Shown: positions 35,086-44,625, numbered from the stretch's first letter. The stretch is DNA of 64,000 nt from Pontibacillus chungwhensis (GCF_030166655.1 NZ_CP126446.1:930001-994000); one strand, 5' to 3'. A program made the numbers and translations. The notes: generated by a model not told the origin, from the sequence alone.

Positions 35086-35114
35086 ATTATAGTTAAAAAT
35101 CATCCGAAATGCAA
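35086..35114 (-). promoter_or_regulatory. Promoter of the trpS leader
   Basis: On the minus strand TTGCAT (35114-35109), 17-bp spacer, TATAAT (35091-35086). Confidence 0.85.
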
Positions 35115-35130
35115 GTAGCACTAGAAAAAG

Positions 35131-35454
35131 TTAATAATAGATCACCAACGAAACGACCATCACCGCTGCTAAAAGCACCCCTTGAAAAAGAACGGCTCGA
35201 ATCATGATGTCAGATAGAGGGGTGGAAGAGGACGCTTTCGTCTGATCTTGCTCTTTATGGAAAAGGCTTATGAATAATCGGCCCCGCACGAGAATAAGAA
35301 TGGTTCCAACAACAATATAGAAAAAAGAGATGTAAAACAAAACATTAATCAGTTGGAACAAGTTTCGTTCAGGGGCAAAGAAGCCCCAGATAATTAGCGT
35401 AAGCACCACGTTAAAAGCTAGCAAGAACCATTTCCTTTGAATGAGTGAAGTCAT
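35131..35454 (-). CDS. DUF3899-type membrane protein
   Basis: A 107-residue protein with three hydrophobic helices (about 8-26, 35-58 and 85-105). The order is that of DUF3899 proteins found near trpS in Bacillaceae; function unknown. The ATG at 35454 fits AAAGGATG, while the ATG at 35463 touches the ribosome site. Confidence 0.65.
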   Translation of the reverse strand: MTSLIQRKWFLLAFNVVLTLIIWGFFAPERNLFQLINVLFYISFFYIVVGTILILVRGRLFISLFHKEQDQTKASSSTPLSDIMIRAVLFQGVLLAAVMVVSLVIYY

Positions 35455-35588
35455 GTGAATCATCCTTTATAAGATCGTAAGGGTAGTATACCATGACCAG
35501 AAAAAGGTTGAATAAACAAAAGTTAGGTTTTGCGAACTAAAAAAATGGGAATATTTTCATTGCTATTACTGAATTGGAGGGAAGTTTC

Positions 35589-35681
35589 ATGTCAGAAAAG
35601 GAAAATTTTAAAAAAGGCTCCCAAAAGATGCTAGTTCTCTTTTATAATAGGGATAACTACACATATAGGAGTCGATGTTGA
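35589..35681 (+). CDS. Possible 30-residue upstream peptide coupled to the GH-like gene
   Basis: GGAGGG lies 7 bp before an ATG at 35589 that opens 30 codons (start MSEKENFKKGSQKMLVLFYN) ending in TGA, which overlaps the next ATG as TGATG. The geometry is that of translational coupling. Against it: a TATAAT at 35643-35648 inside the frame may be the promoter of the downstream gene. Confidence 0.35.
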   Translation: MSEKENFKKGSQKMLVLFYNRDNYTYRSRC

Positions 35682-36895
35682 TGGAGAACAAACAACTTAA
35701 GATTTTATCCCTCATTGGAATTCTCCTGCTAAGTTTTATTTCCCCGTCTTTAGCGCATGCAGAAGGTGAAGAGGAAAGTGGACAAAAAGCACAATTCCAT
35801 ACTGAGCGAAAAATGGCCAAGAAAACGTTAGACCTACCAGACAGAGTCCCGCGCTTTGTATATGATTCAGGATTAGACTTTACATACCCAGATGCCGTAC
35901 GCGGCGTTTACGTAACAGGGCCAAGTGCTGGTGGAAGTCGTTTTGAGAAATTAGTAAATCTGATTCAAACGACTGATTTAAACAGTATGGTAATTGATAT
36001 TAAGGAAGACGCCGGTATCATTACTTACCAACCAGAAGAGGGCACTCCATACGAAGATGTAGGGACCAATTACATTAAAGACCCACGCAAATTATTGGAA
36101 ACATTAGAGAAAGAAGAGATCTATCCAATTGCTCGTATTGTTGTTTTCAAAGATTCAAAGTTAGCGGAAAAACGCCCTGACTTATCATTCACAGAAAACG
36201 GGAAAGTTTGGAAGAATGGAAAAGGCGAAGCGTTTGTGAGTCCGTTCCAAAAGGAAGTATGGAAATATAACGTAGAGTTAGCAAAGAAAGCAGCAGAAAT
36301 GGGCTTTCAGGAAATACAGTTTGACTATGTTCGTTTCCCGGAAGGATTTGAACGAAGAGACGATATTCTCTCCTATGATGAAGGAGACTATGCTGACTTT
36401 GAAGGAGACAATGTACAGAAGCGTGTAACAGCTGTTACAGACTTTGTAGAGTATGCTCGTTCTGAATTAAGCAACTATGATGTAGACGTGTCAGTGGATA
36501 TCTTCGGATATTCCGCTACCATTCCGGAAGCGCCAGGTATTGGTCAGAACTTCTCTAAAATCGCATCAAATGTGGATGTTATTTCATCCATGATCTATCC
36601 TTCGCACTGGACATCTTACTTCGGCATCCCGTTCCCGGATAAAGAGCCGTATAAGCTTGTATCAGAATATGCGAAAGTTGAAAATGAAGTACTTGGGAAA
36701 CTCGAAGACCCACCAACATCCAGACCTTGGATCCAAGACTTCGAAGCACCATGGCTATACAGTGGCCCAACGAAACAGTACGGGAAAGCTGAAGTGGAAG
36801 CGCAAATCCGTGCTTTAAATGAGAATGGCATTAACGAGTTCCTTCTATGGAATGCAGGGAATTCCTACACAGAAAACGTAGACTATACGCCATAA
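35681..36895 (+). CDS. Secreted putative glycoside hydrolase (DUF4015)
   Basis: A signal peptide (LKILSLIGILLLSFISPSLAHA, cleavage about residue 27) precedes a TIM-barrel-like domain of the family annotated as putative glycoside hydrolase DUF4015. Segments: RGVYVTGPSAGGSRFEKLV, NSMVIDIKEDAGI, ARIVVFKDSKLAEKRPD, FQEIQFDYVRFPEGF with probable acidic active-site residues, and SSMIYPSHW. Probably exported or cell-wall located; substrate unknown. The ATG at 35681 is preferred (9 bp after AGGAG). 404 residues. Confidence 0.87.
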   Translation: MENKQLKILSLIGILLLSFISPSLAHAEGEEESGQKAQFHTERKMAKKTLDLPDRVPRFVYDSGLDFTYPDAVRGVYVTGPSAGGSRFEKLVNLIQTTDLNSMVIDIKEDAGIITYQPEEGTPYEDVGTNYIKDPRKLLETLEKEEIYPIARIVVFKDSKLAEKRPDLSFTENGKVWKNGKGEAFVSPFQKEVWKYNVELAKKAAEMGFQEIQFDYVRFPEGFERRDDILSYDEGDYADFEGDNVQKRVTAVTDFVEYARSELSNYDVDVSVDIFGYSATIPEAPGIGQNFSKIASNVDVISSMIYPSHWTSYFGIPFPDKEPYKLVSEYAKVENEVLGKLEDPPTSRPWIQDFEAPWLYSGPTKQYGKAEVEAQIRALNENGINEFLLWNAGNSYTENVDYTP

Positions 36896-36897
36896 AC

Positions 36898-36935
36898 GAG
36901 AAAGTGACTCAGATAATCTGAGTCACTTTCTTTAG
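36898..36935 (+). terminator. Terminator after the GH-like gene
   Basis: AGAAAGTGACTCAGAT pairs with ATCTGAGTCACTTTCT, then TT. Confidence 0.88.
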
Positions 36936-37086
36936 TTTTTATTCATGTTGGTTGAAATAAAAGGGGTTGATTTTATATAAATCCACTTACTAAAAAAGGA
37001 AATGGCAAGGGGATGAAGAAGAAAGTGTTAGGACAAAATGGGTTTTATGGTAAATAAAAGAAGGGTGCGCAAAGGGAGAATGCTCG

Positions 37087-37123
37087 ATTCGCATAATTTT
37101 TTGCGAATTTCGAAATCGCAAAA
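37087..37123. promoter_or_regulatory. Palindromic operator-like region upstream of the Lrp-type gene
   Basis: TTTTGCGA (37099-37106) is perfectly complementary to TCGCAAAA (37116-37123) around ATTTCGAAA, nearly a 24-bp palindrome. A further ATTCGCA at 37087-37093 pairs with TGCGAAT at 37102-37108. Repeated TTCGCA/TGCGAA half-sites about 95 bp upstream of the promoter suit an Lrp/AsnC regulator, perhaps autoregulation. Confidence 0.5.
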
Positions 37124-37140
37124 TTCTACATATGTCGACA

Positions 37141-37155
37141 TTGGTAGCGCTTTCA
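37141..37155. promoter_or_regulatory. CcpA cre-like site
   Basis: TTGGTAGCGCTTTCA fits the cre consensus WTGNAANCGNWNNCW except one base, and stands about 40 bp upstream of the -35 at 37193. Confidence 0.5.
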
Positions 37156-37192
37156 ATAAACAGTTAGGGAGGCGAAAGGATCAAAAATTCTG

Positions 37193-37222
37193 TTGAAACT
37201 ATCTGAAAAATGTGTGTATAAT
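37193..37222 (+). promoter_or_regulatory. Promoter of the Lrp-type gene
   Basis: TTGAAA (37193-37198), 18-bp spacer, TATAAT (37217-37222). Confidence 0.75.
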
Positions 37223-37288
37223 GAAAACAGTCAATTTTGTTAACAAATCGTAAACAAATTGTTAACTTCTTACGTAAATCGCAGGGGA

Positions 37289-37765
37289 ATGATCGGATTG
37301 CTTAAACTAGACCAAACAGATTTGCGAATTTTGCAATCGTTGCAAGCAGACGGCCGTAGACCATACACAGAGATTGCGAAGCAATACGGGATTAGCGAGG
37401 GGAAGGTTCGATTTCGAATTAACCGTATGATGGAAAGTGGAGTATTTGAATTCGTCATTCACGCTAACCCGAGTAAGATTGGTCTTCATGTACAAGCAAT
37501 CATAGGAATTGTGACCAAGGTTGGTTACAGAGACAAGGTGGCAATGGAATTATCAAATTGTAAAGAGGTACGATTCGTCGGTGCTTTCGCTGGAAAGTAT
37601 GAAATTATGATCCAAGCCTATTTTTCTAGCAATGAAAGACTTATAGAATTCACAGATTTATATTTGTCAAAGGTAGAAGGAATTGAAGCTACAGACGTAT
37701 TTCTGGAGTTAAAAGACTATAAGGATTCGTTCTCATACATAGATCTGGCGGATGAGCAGCTATAA
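37289..37765 (+). CDS. Lrp/AsnC-family transcriptional regulator
   Basis: Winged helix-turn-helix at the N-terminus (LDQTDLRILQSLQADGRRPY, then YGISEGKVRFRINRM) and a RAM ligand-sensing domain (VQAIIGIVTKVGYRD, VRFVGAFAGKYEIMI). 158 residues from the ATG at 37289. That ATG is close to AGGGGA, so the TTG at 37298 (MLKLDQTD) is an equal alternative with better spacing. It lies immediately upstream of oppABCDF and may sense amino acids and control peptide uptake; this is inferred from position only. Confidence 0.87.
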   Translation: MIGLLKLDQTDLRILQSLQADGRRPYTEIAKQYGISEGKVRFRINRMMESGVFEFVIHANPSKIGLHVQAIIGIVTKVGYRDKVAMELSNCKEVRFVGAFAGKYEIMIQAYFSSNERLIEFTDLYLSKVEGIEATDVFLELKDYKDSFSYIDLADEQL

Positions 37766-37937
37766 TTTTTTCATAATTTGAATTGTCAGAACATTGCTTC
37801 TTGTCACTTGATTGTGAATGTGAGAAAACGGCCACAATTAGAAATTTAAGGAGGTGGTTCTTCAACTGCGGATCCGACCCAGCGGATCGAAATATCTGGA
37901 CATTGAAATTTAAAACGCAATAGGGGGAGAAAAACAC

Positions 37938-39656
37938 ATGAAGAAAAAGCTATTTTTATTTAGTATTTTGCTTGTCTTCTCAGTAATCCTTGCAGCTTGT
38001 TCCGGCGGCGATGATTCATCTTCTGATGATAGTTCAAACGATGATCAGGCACAAGAAGACAACTCTGGCGATAGCAATGATAATCAAGACGAAGGCAGCG
38101 GTGAAATGGCGGATGAGCAAGTATTCACTGCAAACATTTCATCTGAGCCATTCTCTTTAAACCCAGGTCTAGCGAACGACTCTACATCTGGTAACGTACT
38201 ACTTCAATCATTTGAAGGTTTAACTCGTATGGACAAGAACGGTGAACCACAACCGGCAATGGCTTCTGACATTCAAGTATCTGATGATCAGAAAACATAC
38301 ACATTCACAATCCGTGAAGATGCAAAATGGTCAAATGGTGACCCTGTTACAGCACAAGACTTCGAATATGCTTGGAAATGGGCACTAGATCCAAATAACC
38401 AATCTCAATATGCATATCAGTTATACCCAATTAAAGGTGCTGAAGACTTCAACTCAGGTAACCCTGACACAGATGATCTTGACGCGCTTAAAGACGCTGT
38501 AGCGATTACAGCTGAAGATGATCAAACACTTAAAGTTGAGTTAAATAACCCAACTCCATATTTCCTACAGCTAACAGCGTTCTATACTTACTTCCCAGTA
38601 AACCAAGAAATTGCTGAAGCTAACCCAGAATGGTATGCAGATGCTGGTGAAAACTACGTATCTAACGGACCATTCAAAATGACTGAATGGGGTCATAACG
38701 AGAAAATCGTTCTTGAGAAGAACGATCAGTATTGGGACAAAGATAATGTAAACCTTGAGAAAATTGAGTTCGCTATGATTAACGACCAAAACTCAAGTCT
38801 AAGCAGTTTCCAAAATGGTGAATTTGACTGGACAGGTTCTCCGTTCAACTCTCTTCCACCAGAAGCGATTCCTTCACTTAAAGATGAAGGCACTCTAAAC
38901 ATTGAACCAATTGCTGGTACTTACTGGTATAAGTTCAACACAGAGAAAGAACCATTTAACAACGTAAACATCCGTAAAGCATTTGCTTACGCGATTGACC
39001 GTGCAGGAATTGTTAAGAGTATTACAAAAGGTGAAGAAATCCCAGCAATGGCTGCGGTACCACCGACAATGTTCGAAAGCAACGAAGAAGGTTACTTTGA
39101 TGCTTTAAACGTTGAGAAAGCGAAAGAGCACCTTGAAAAAGGTCTTGAAGAGCTAGGTTACGATAGTGTTGAAGACCTACCTACTATCGAACTTTCTTAT
39201 AACACTCAAGAAACACACGCGAAGATTGCTCAAGCAATCCAAGACATGTGGAAGAAAAATCTTGGTATTGATGTAACGCTTAACAACAACGAGTGGGCGG
39301 TTTACATTGAAACGCTTCACCAAGGTAACTACCAGATCGGACGTATGGGTTGGTTAGGTGACTTTAACGATCCAATCAACTTCCTTGAGCTTTACAAAGA
39401 AAAAGGCGGTAACAACGATACTCGCTGGCACAGTGAAGAGTACGCTTCACTTCTAGAAGACTCTCAAACAGAGACTGATTCTGACAAGCGTCTAGAAATG
39501 CTTAAAGAAGCTGAAGGTATCCTAATGGATGAAATGCCAATCGCACCTATTTACTTCTACACGAACAAATGGGTACAAGATGAGAATCTTAAAGACGTAA
39601 TGATGTCTGGTCTTGGCGATGTTCAGCTTAAATGGGCTTACTTTGAAGCAGAGTAA
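37938..39656 (+). CDS. oppA: Oligopeptide ABC transporter substrate-binding lipoprotein OppA
   Basis: Captures peptides outside the membrane for OppBCDF. Signal peptide with lipobox ILAACS (Cys about 21), a strongly acidic Ser/Asp linker of about 35 residues, then the SBP_bac_5 fold (NGEPQPAMASDIQVSDDQKT, WKWALDPNNQSQYAY, IRKAFAYAIDRAGIV). 572 residues. The long acidic linker is common in halotolerant relatives. The ribosome site AGGGGGAG is strong. Confidence 0.95.
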   Translation: MKKKLFLFSILLVFSVILAACSGGDDSSSDDSSNDDQAQEDNSGDSNDNQDEGSGEMADEQVFTANISSEPFSLNPGLANDSTSGNVLLQSFEGLTRMDKNGEPQPAMASDIQVSDDQKTYTFTIREDAKWSNGDPVTAQDFEYAWKWALDPNNQSQYAYQLYPIKGAEDFNSGNPDTDDLDALKDAVAITAEDDQTLKVELNNPTPYFLQLTAFYTYFPVNQEIAEANPEWYADAGENYVSNGPFKMTEWGHNEKIVLEKNDQYWDKDNVNLEKIEFAMINDQNSSLSSFQNGEFDWTGSPFNSLPPEAIPSLKDEGTLNIEPIAGTYWYKFNTEKEPFNNVNIRKAFAYAIDRAGIVKSITKGEEIPAMAAVPPTMFESNEEGYFDALNVEKAKEHLEKGLEELGYDSVEDLPTIELSYNTQETHAKIAQAIQDMWKKNLGIDVTLNNNEWAVYIETLHQGNYQIGRMGWLGDFNDPINFLELYKEKGGNNDTRWHSEEYASLLEDSQTETDSDKRLEMLKEAEGILMDEMPIAPIYFYTNKWVQDENLKDVMMSGLGDVQLKWAYFEAE

Positions 39657-39674
39657 GAGTTAGCAAGACTTCTT

Positions 39675-39712
39675 AAGGTATATGAGGGTGCTCCCTCATA
39701 TACCTTCTCTTC
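39675..39712 (+). terminator. Stem-loop between oppA and oppB
   Basis: AAGGTATATGAGGG pairs perfectly (14 bp) with CCCTCATATACCTT around TGCT. Only a broken T tract follows (CTCTTCTTAATA). It probably acts as a partial terminator or mRNA 3' stabiliser that gives more OppA than the permeases. Confidence 0.7.
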
Positions 39713-39753
39713 TTAATAAGAAGGTTATGTAATATTTTGGAGGTGTATCCAAC

Positions 39754-40689
39754 TTGTTAAAGTATATCGGCAAACGGCTTCTGTACATGGTGCTTACCCT
39801 TTGGGTTATTGTTACTGTCACGTTCTTCTTAATGCGTGCCGCACCAGGTTCTCCGTTTACATCTGAGAAAGACCTGCCAGATGCCATTAAAAAGAACTTA
39901 GAGGCGTATTATGGATTAGATAAATCCGTATTTGGTCAGTATTTAGATTACTTAGTATCGGTAATTAATTGGGACTTCGGGCCATCATTTAAATATAAAG
40001 CCCAATCCGTTAACGACTTAATTAATAGTGGTTTCCCTGTTTCATTTGCGTTAGGGATGGAAGCGATCTTCTTAGCGCTTGGTTTAGGTGTTTTACTAGG
40101 TGCAATTGCTGCACTTCGACACAATAAATGGCAAGACTACTCAGCGATGGTGCTTGCGGTACTAGGAATCTCGGTACCAAGCTTTGTTATGGCATCTTTC
40201 CTGCAGTACGTGTTCGCTATTAAACTAGGTATTTTACCAGTTGCTCGGTGGGAATCATTCTCTCACACGATCTTACCAGCTTTAGCATTGGCCTCGACGC
40301 CGATGGCCTTTATAGCTCGCTTAACGCGTTCTAGTATGCTTGAGGTATTAAGCAATGATTACATTAAGACAGCCAAGTCAAAAGGGCTGAACTCTACTGA
40401 AATTACGGTGCGACATACGATACGAAATGCGATGATGCCTGTTGTATCTTATATGGGACCTTTAATTTCAGCGATTCTGACAGGAAGTTTTGTAATTGAG
40501 AAGATATTTGGTGTTCCGGGACTAGGAATGCACTTTGTAACAAGTATTCAAAACCGAGATTATTCCGTAATTATGGGAGTCACTGTATTCTTTAGTGTTC
40601 TTCTGCTTGTATCGATCCTTCTTGTCGATATTGCGTACAGCTTAATAGACCCACGCATCAAATTAGCGGATGATAAGAAGGGAGAGTAA
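39754..40689 (+). CDS. oppB: Oligopeptide ABC transporter permease OppB
   Basis: Inner-membrane permease of the peptide importer, 311 residues and six helices. N-terminal [20 protein letters not shown] is typical of OppB, and the EAA loop appears in [12 protein letters not shown]. It starts with TTG, supported by GGAGGTG 8 bp upstream; no ATG lies at the conserved N-terminus. Confidence 0.95.
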   Translation: MLKYIGKRLLYMVLTLWVIVTVTFFLMRAAPGSPFTSEKDLPDAIKKNLEAYYGLDKSVFGQYLDYLVSVINWDFGPSFKYKAQSVNDLINSGFPVSFALGMEAIFLALGLGVLLGAIAALRHNKWQDYSAMVLAVLGISVPSFVMASFLQYVFAIKLGILPVARWESFSHTILPALALASTPMAFIARLTRSSMLEVLSNDYIKTAKSKGLNSTEITVRHTIRNAMMPVVSYMGPLISAILTGSFVIEKIFGVPGLGMHFVTSIQNRDYSVIMGVTVFFSVLLLVSILLVDIAYSLIDPRIKLADDKKGE

Positions 40690-40692
40690 CGG

Positions 40693-41616
40693 ATGCAACA
40701 ACAACACATACCAAAAGAAATGTTTGAGCAAGTTGGTGGAGATACTTCTGATTCTGAAAAGATATCGCGTCCCAGTATTTCGTTTTGGAAAGATGTCTGG
40801 ATGCGATTTAAGAAAAATAGATTAGCACTTACGGGGATTATCTTAATAGTGATCTTAGCGATTATGTCCATTGTAGGACCGATGCTCACTCCTTATGATT
40901 ACCGTACGACGGATTTAATTAACTCAAACCTGGCTCCTTCAGCGAACCACTGGTTTGGTACAGATGACCTTGGGCGTGATATTTTCACACGTGTATGGAA
41001 AGGTGCTCAAATTTCCCTATTCATTGGTCTTGCAGCAGCAGTCATTGACCTATTTATTGGAGTAATTTGGGGTGGACTTAGTGGTTATATTGGTGGTCGC
41101 ACAGATGAGTACATGATGCGTTTTGCTGATATCCTATGGGCCGTACCTTACCTTCTTATGGTTATTCTTTTAATGGTAGTACTTGGTCAAGGATTAGGAA
41201 CGATGATTTTGGCGATGACCATTACAGGTTGGATTAACATGGCACGTATTGTGCGTGGTCAGGTATTACAGTTAAAGAGTCAGGAATATGTGATGGCAGC
41301 CCAAACGCTTGGAGCGAAGACGAGCCGAATCATGTTCAGACACTTAATTCCAAACGCAATGGGTCCAATCTTGATTACGATGACGTTAACAGTACCAAAC
41401 GCAATCTTTACAGAGGCTTTCCTAAGCTACTTAGGTCTAGGTGTACAACAGCCTTTAGCAAGTTGGGGAACAATGGCCAGTGAGGGTCTTCCTGCACTGC
41501 AGTACTACCCATGGCGCTTATTCTTCCCAGCCTTATTTATCTGTTTAACGATCTTTGCATTTAACGTAATCGGGGATGGCATGCGAGATGCGCTTGACCC
41601 AAGACTTCGTAAGTAG
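40693..41616 (+). CDS. oppC: Oligopeptide ABC transporter permease OppC
   Basis: Second permease, 307 residues, with an N-terminal cytosolic tail followed by six helices. APSANHWFGTDDLGRDIFTR is the classic OppC segment and SQEYVMAAQTLGAKTSRIMF the EAA loop contacting the ATPases. It starts 3 bp after the oppB stop region, with GGGAGAG as ribosome site. Confidence 0.95.
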   Translation: MQQQHIPKEMFEQVGGDTSDSEKISRPSISFWKDVWMRFKKNRLALTGIILIVILAIMSIVGPMLTPYDYRTTDLINSNLAPSANHWFGTDDLGRDIFTRVWKGAQISLFIGLAAAVIDLFIGVIWGGLSGYIGGRTDEYMMRFADILWAVPYLLMVILLMVVLGQGLGTMILAMTITGWINMARIVRGQVLQLKSQEYVMAAQTLGAKTSRIMFRHLIPNAMGPILITMTLTVPNAIFTEAFLSYLGLGVQQPLASWGTMASEGLPALQYYPWRLFFPALFICLTIFAFNVIGDGMRDALDPRLRK

Positions 41617-41633
41617 AAGGGGTGAACTAATCA

Positions 41634-42677
41634 ATGGATAATATCCTAGAAGTAAACGATCTGAAAGTTTCATTTAATACGTTCGCAGGCGAAGTCCAAG
41701 CGGTCCGTGGTGTAAACTTTCATGTGAAAAAAGGGGAGACTCTTGCAATTGTAGGGGAATCTGGTTCCGGTAAGAGTGTAACCACCCAGGCAATTATGCG
41801 CTTGATCCCAATGCCACCAGGTGAAATCAAAGGTGGAGAAATAAATTTTGAAGGTACGGATCTTGTTCAGAAGACAGACCGACAAATGGAAAAAATCCGC
41901 GGTAAAGATATTGCGATGATTTTCCAGGATCCAATGACTTCCTTGAACCCAACGATGAGAATCGGTCGACAAATCATGGAAAGCATGATTAAGCACCGTA
42001 AAATCTCAAAGACAGATGCGAAAAAGCGTGCGATTGAACTGTTAGACCTTGTTGGGATCCCAAGACCTGAACAACGTGTTGATCAGTATCCACACGAATT
42101 CTCAGGTGGTATGAGACAGCGTGCAATGATTGCAGTTGCTCTTGCTTCTGATCCGAAATTATTAATTGCCGATGAACCGACAACAGCCCTGGACGTTACA
42201 ATTCAGGCTCAGATCCTAGAATTGCTGAAAGACATCCAGAAGAAGACGAATACATCGATCATCTTCATTACGCACGACCTCGGAGTTGTAGCGAATGTTG
42301 CCGACCGCGTATCGGTCATGTACGGTGGTAAAATCGTAGAGACAGGAACGGTTGATGAAGTCTTCTACAATCCGAAACATCCGTATACATGGGGACTACT
42401 AGCATCCATGCCAAGCTTAGATGCGGAAGACGGAGAGTTGCAGGCGATCCCTGGTTCACCTCCTGATTTAACAAACCCGCCTAAAGGGGATGCATTCGCA
42501 GCAAGAAACAGCTATGCGATGAAGATTGATTTTGAACAAGAACCTCCAATGTTTAAAGTGAGTGATACACACTATGCGGCAACGTGGCTCCTGCATGAAG
42601 ATGCTCCTGCAGTTGAACCTCCAACAGTCGTACAAAGACGTATCGAGCATTTCAAGGAAAAGGCTGGTGAACGATAA
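41634..42677 (+). CDS. oppD: Oligopeptide ABC transporter ATPase OppD
   Basis: ATP-binding subunit, 347 residues. Walker A GESGSGKS, ABC signature EFSGGMRQR, Walker B LLIADEPTTALD, and H-loop ITHDLGVVA. The C-terminal oligopeptide-transporter extension (GLLASMPSLD, AIPGSPPDL) is present. The canonical four-Cys Fe-S cluster motif of many OppD proteins is not seen in this extension. The stop codon overlaps the oppF start. Confidence 0.95.
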   Translation: MDNILEVNDLKVSFNTFAGEVQAVRGVNFHVKKGETLAIVGESGSGKSVTTQAIMRLIPMPPGEIKGGEINFEGTDLVQKTDRQMEKIRGKDIAMIFQDPMTSLNPTMRIGRQIMESMIKHRKISKTDAKKRAIELLDLVGIPRPEQRVDQYPHEFSGGMRQRAMIAVALASDPKLLIADEPTTALDVTIQAQILELLKDIQKKTNTSIIFITHDLGVVANVADRVSVMYGGKIVETGTVDEVFYNPKHPYTWGLLASMPSLDAEDGELQAIPGSPPDLTNPPKGDAFAARNSYAMKIDFEQEPPMFKVSDTHYAATWLLHEDAPAVEPPTVVQRRIEHFKEKAGER

Positions 42678-43624
42678 TGGCCGAAAACCAAGAAGTACTA
42701 GTTGATATTAAAAACCTGAAGCAACACTTCGGAAAAGGGCAAAACAAAGTAAAGGCTGTAGATGGTCTTACATTCCAAATTTACCGTGGGGAGACGATGG
42801 GACTTGTAGGGGAATCCGGTTGCGGAAAATCTACTACAGGAAGAACCATTATTCGTCTCTATGACGCGACAGATGGTCAAGTTATCTTCAACGGTGAAGA
42901 TGTTCATGGTAAGAAATCTAAGGCAGAAATGAAGAAATTTAATCGGAAAATGCAAATGATTTTCCAAGATCCATATGCCTCTTTAAATCCGCGTATGACG
43001 GTTTCAGATATTATTGCTGAAGGCGTGGATATTCACGGACTTGCTAAGACGAAAACAGCGCGTATGGAACGAGTTTATGAACTTCTTGAAACAGTGGGTC
43101 TAAACCGTGAGCACGCGAACCGTTATCCACACGAGTTCTCAGGAGGTCAACGTCAACGTATTGGAATTGCCCGTGCATTGGCTGTAGATCCTGAATTTAT
43201 CATCGCCGATGAGCCGATTTCAGCTCTTGACGTGTCGATTCAGGCTCAGGTTGTAAATCTACTGAAAGAATTGCAGGAAGAGAAAAACCTAACGTACCTT
43301 TTCATTGCACACGATTTATCCATGGTGAAATACATCAGTGACCGCATTGGTGTAATGTATTTTGGTAAGCTTGTAGAAGTCGCTGACAGTGAAGACTTAT
43401 ACAAAAATGCTTTCCATCCTTACACGAAATCGCTAATGTCCGCTATTCCTCACCCAGATCCAGATTATGAGCGTAACCGCAAGCGTGTTACGTATGATGT
43501 GGAAGAGCATCGTAGAGAAATGGATGGCGAGGAACCAGAATGGCGTGAAGTTAGTCCAGGTCACTGGGTATCTTGTACGCAAAAAGAATATGAATCCTAT
43601 AAACAGCAACTTCAAACACAGTAG
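42677..43624 (+). CDS. oppF: Oligopeptide ABC transporter ATPase OppF
   Basis: Partner ATPase, 315 residues: Walker A GESGCGKS, signature EFSGGQRQR, Walker B FIIADEPISALD, and H-loop IAHDLSMV. ATG overlaps the oppD stop (TAATGG), indicating translational coupling. Last gene of the opp operon; a terminator follows. Confidence 0.95.
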   Translation: MAENQEVLVDIKNLKQHFGKGQNKVKAVDGLTFQIYRGETMGLVGESGCGKSTTGRTIIRLYDATDGQVIFNGEDVHGKKSKAEMKKFNRKMQMIFQDPYASLNPRMTVSDIIAEGVDIHGLAKTKTARMERVYELLETVGLNREHANRYPHEFSGGQRQRIGIARALAVDPEFIIADEPISALDVSIQAQVVNLLKELQEEKNLTYLFIAHDLSMVKYISDRIGVMYFGKLVEVADSEDLYKNAFHPYTKSLMSAIPHPDPDYERNRKRVTYDVEEHRREMDGEEPEWREVSPGHWVSCTQKEYESYKQQLQTQ

Positions 43625-43629
43625 TTGGG

Positions 43630-43662
43630 AAGCTCATCTTTAGAAAAGATGGGCTTTTTTTG
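43630..43662 (+). terminator. Terminator of the opp operon
   Basis: AGCTCATCTTT pairs with AAGATGGGCT (one mismatch), followed by seven T. From there to 43957 the sequence is AT-rich with no gene. Confidence 0.85.
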
Positions 43663-43957
43663 TGCGTATGGCGTCATTCTCTTCCATAAATTCTTTTGCC
43701 GCTTACCACATTAAAGCGCCAAAAAAAGAAAATCGACATCCGTTAGTCTAACGAATATCGCGCGAATAAAATCCAACAATTCAAAATTATTAGAAAGTTT
43801 TTTCGTTTGAGCATTATATTATCACAAAATTCTAACAAAATAAAGCGAATTTCCTATCTTTTTAAGCGAAAAAATTACTTCATACATGATTGTGAAGTGA
43901 AGTTTTATACTAAAGAGCATAGGGAATGAAATTAAATAGGGTTCGGACGAGTTAAAT

Positions 43958-43986
43958 TTAACAAAATGGAGAAAATTCGTTATAAT
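43958..43986 (+). promoter_or_regulatory. Promoter of yjbC (yjbC-spx unit)
   Basis: TTAACA (43958-43963), 17-bp spacer, perfect TATAAT (43981-43986). Confidence 0.82.
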
Positions 43987-44016
43987 ATAAGAGACTACAA
44001 AATAAGGAGTAGATCA

Positions 44017-44610
44017 ATGAATTGGTATGAAAAGCTTAATAAGTATTTTCCTATCGAAGAAATGAAGTCAAGAGAACACATGGAAAGGCTTCTGAAGGAA
44101 CAAGGTGATGTATACAAGAAGGATGAGAGCGATGAGCACGTCTTAATGTATGCTGAGTTTGACACTTTTATCTTTATTGATTATGTCTGGGTTTCTGCGA
44201 AAACACGCGGAAAAGGAACTGGACATAAATTAATCCAGAAGCTTAAAGAGAAAGGTAAACCGATCATCCTTGAGGTTGAACCGGTCGATTATGAAGACAC
44301 TGACACCGAAAAACGCCTCCGTTTTTATCAAAAAGAAGGATTCGAACACGCAAATTCCATCGGTTACGCTCGTCGTTCCCTTGCGACAAATGAGTTGAAC
44401 GAAATGGAAATCCTCTTCTGGTCCCCTGAGCACGAATCCGAAGCTTCCATCTATGACAAAATGAAACAAATGTATGAAAGAATTCACACGTATAAAGATA
44501 AAGAGCTGTATGGGAAGTCGTATCAGCCTGTAGATGAAGTGTTGACGCTTGATGAAGATCGAGATATGGACAACATTCTTGACGCATTGAAAAAGCCTGA
44601 AAACGCTTAA
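44017..44610 (+). CDS. yjbC: YjbC-like GNAT acetyltransferase
   Basis: A 198-residue protein with a GNAT core: FIFIDYVWVSAKTRGKGTGH carries the acetyl-CoA R/Q-x-x-G-x-G/A loop (RGKGTG), and FYQKEGFEHA the C-terminal motif. Substrate unknown. The ATG at 44017 follows AATAAGGAG and replaces a longer frame from 43966. Upstream of spx, as in B. subtilis where yjbC and spx form an operon; here a terminator-like hairpin separates them. Confidence 0.88.
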   Translation: MNWYEKLNKYFPIEEMKSREHMERLLKEQGDVYKKDESDEHVLMYAEFDTFIFIDYVWVSAKTRGKGTGHKLIQKLKEKGKPIILEVEPVDYEDTDTEKRLRFYQKEGFEHANSIGYARRSLATNELNEMEILFWSPEHESEASIYDKMKQMYERIHTYKDKELYGKSYQPVDEVLTLDEDRDMDNILDALKKPENA

Positions 44611-44625
44611 TCTAAACGAAAAACA

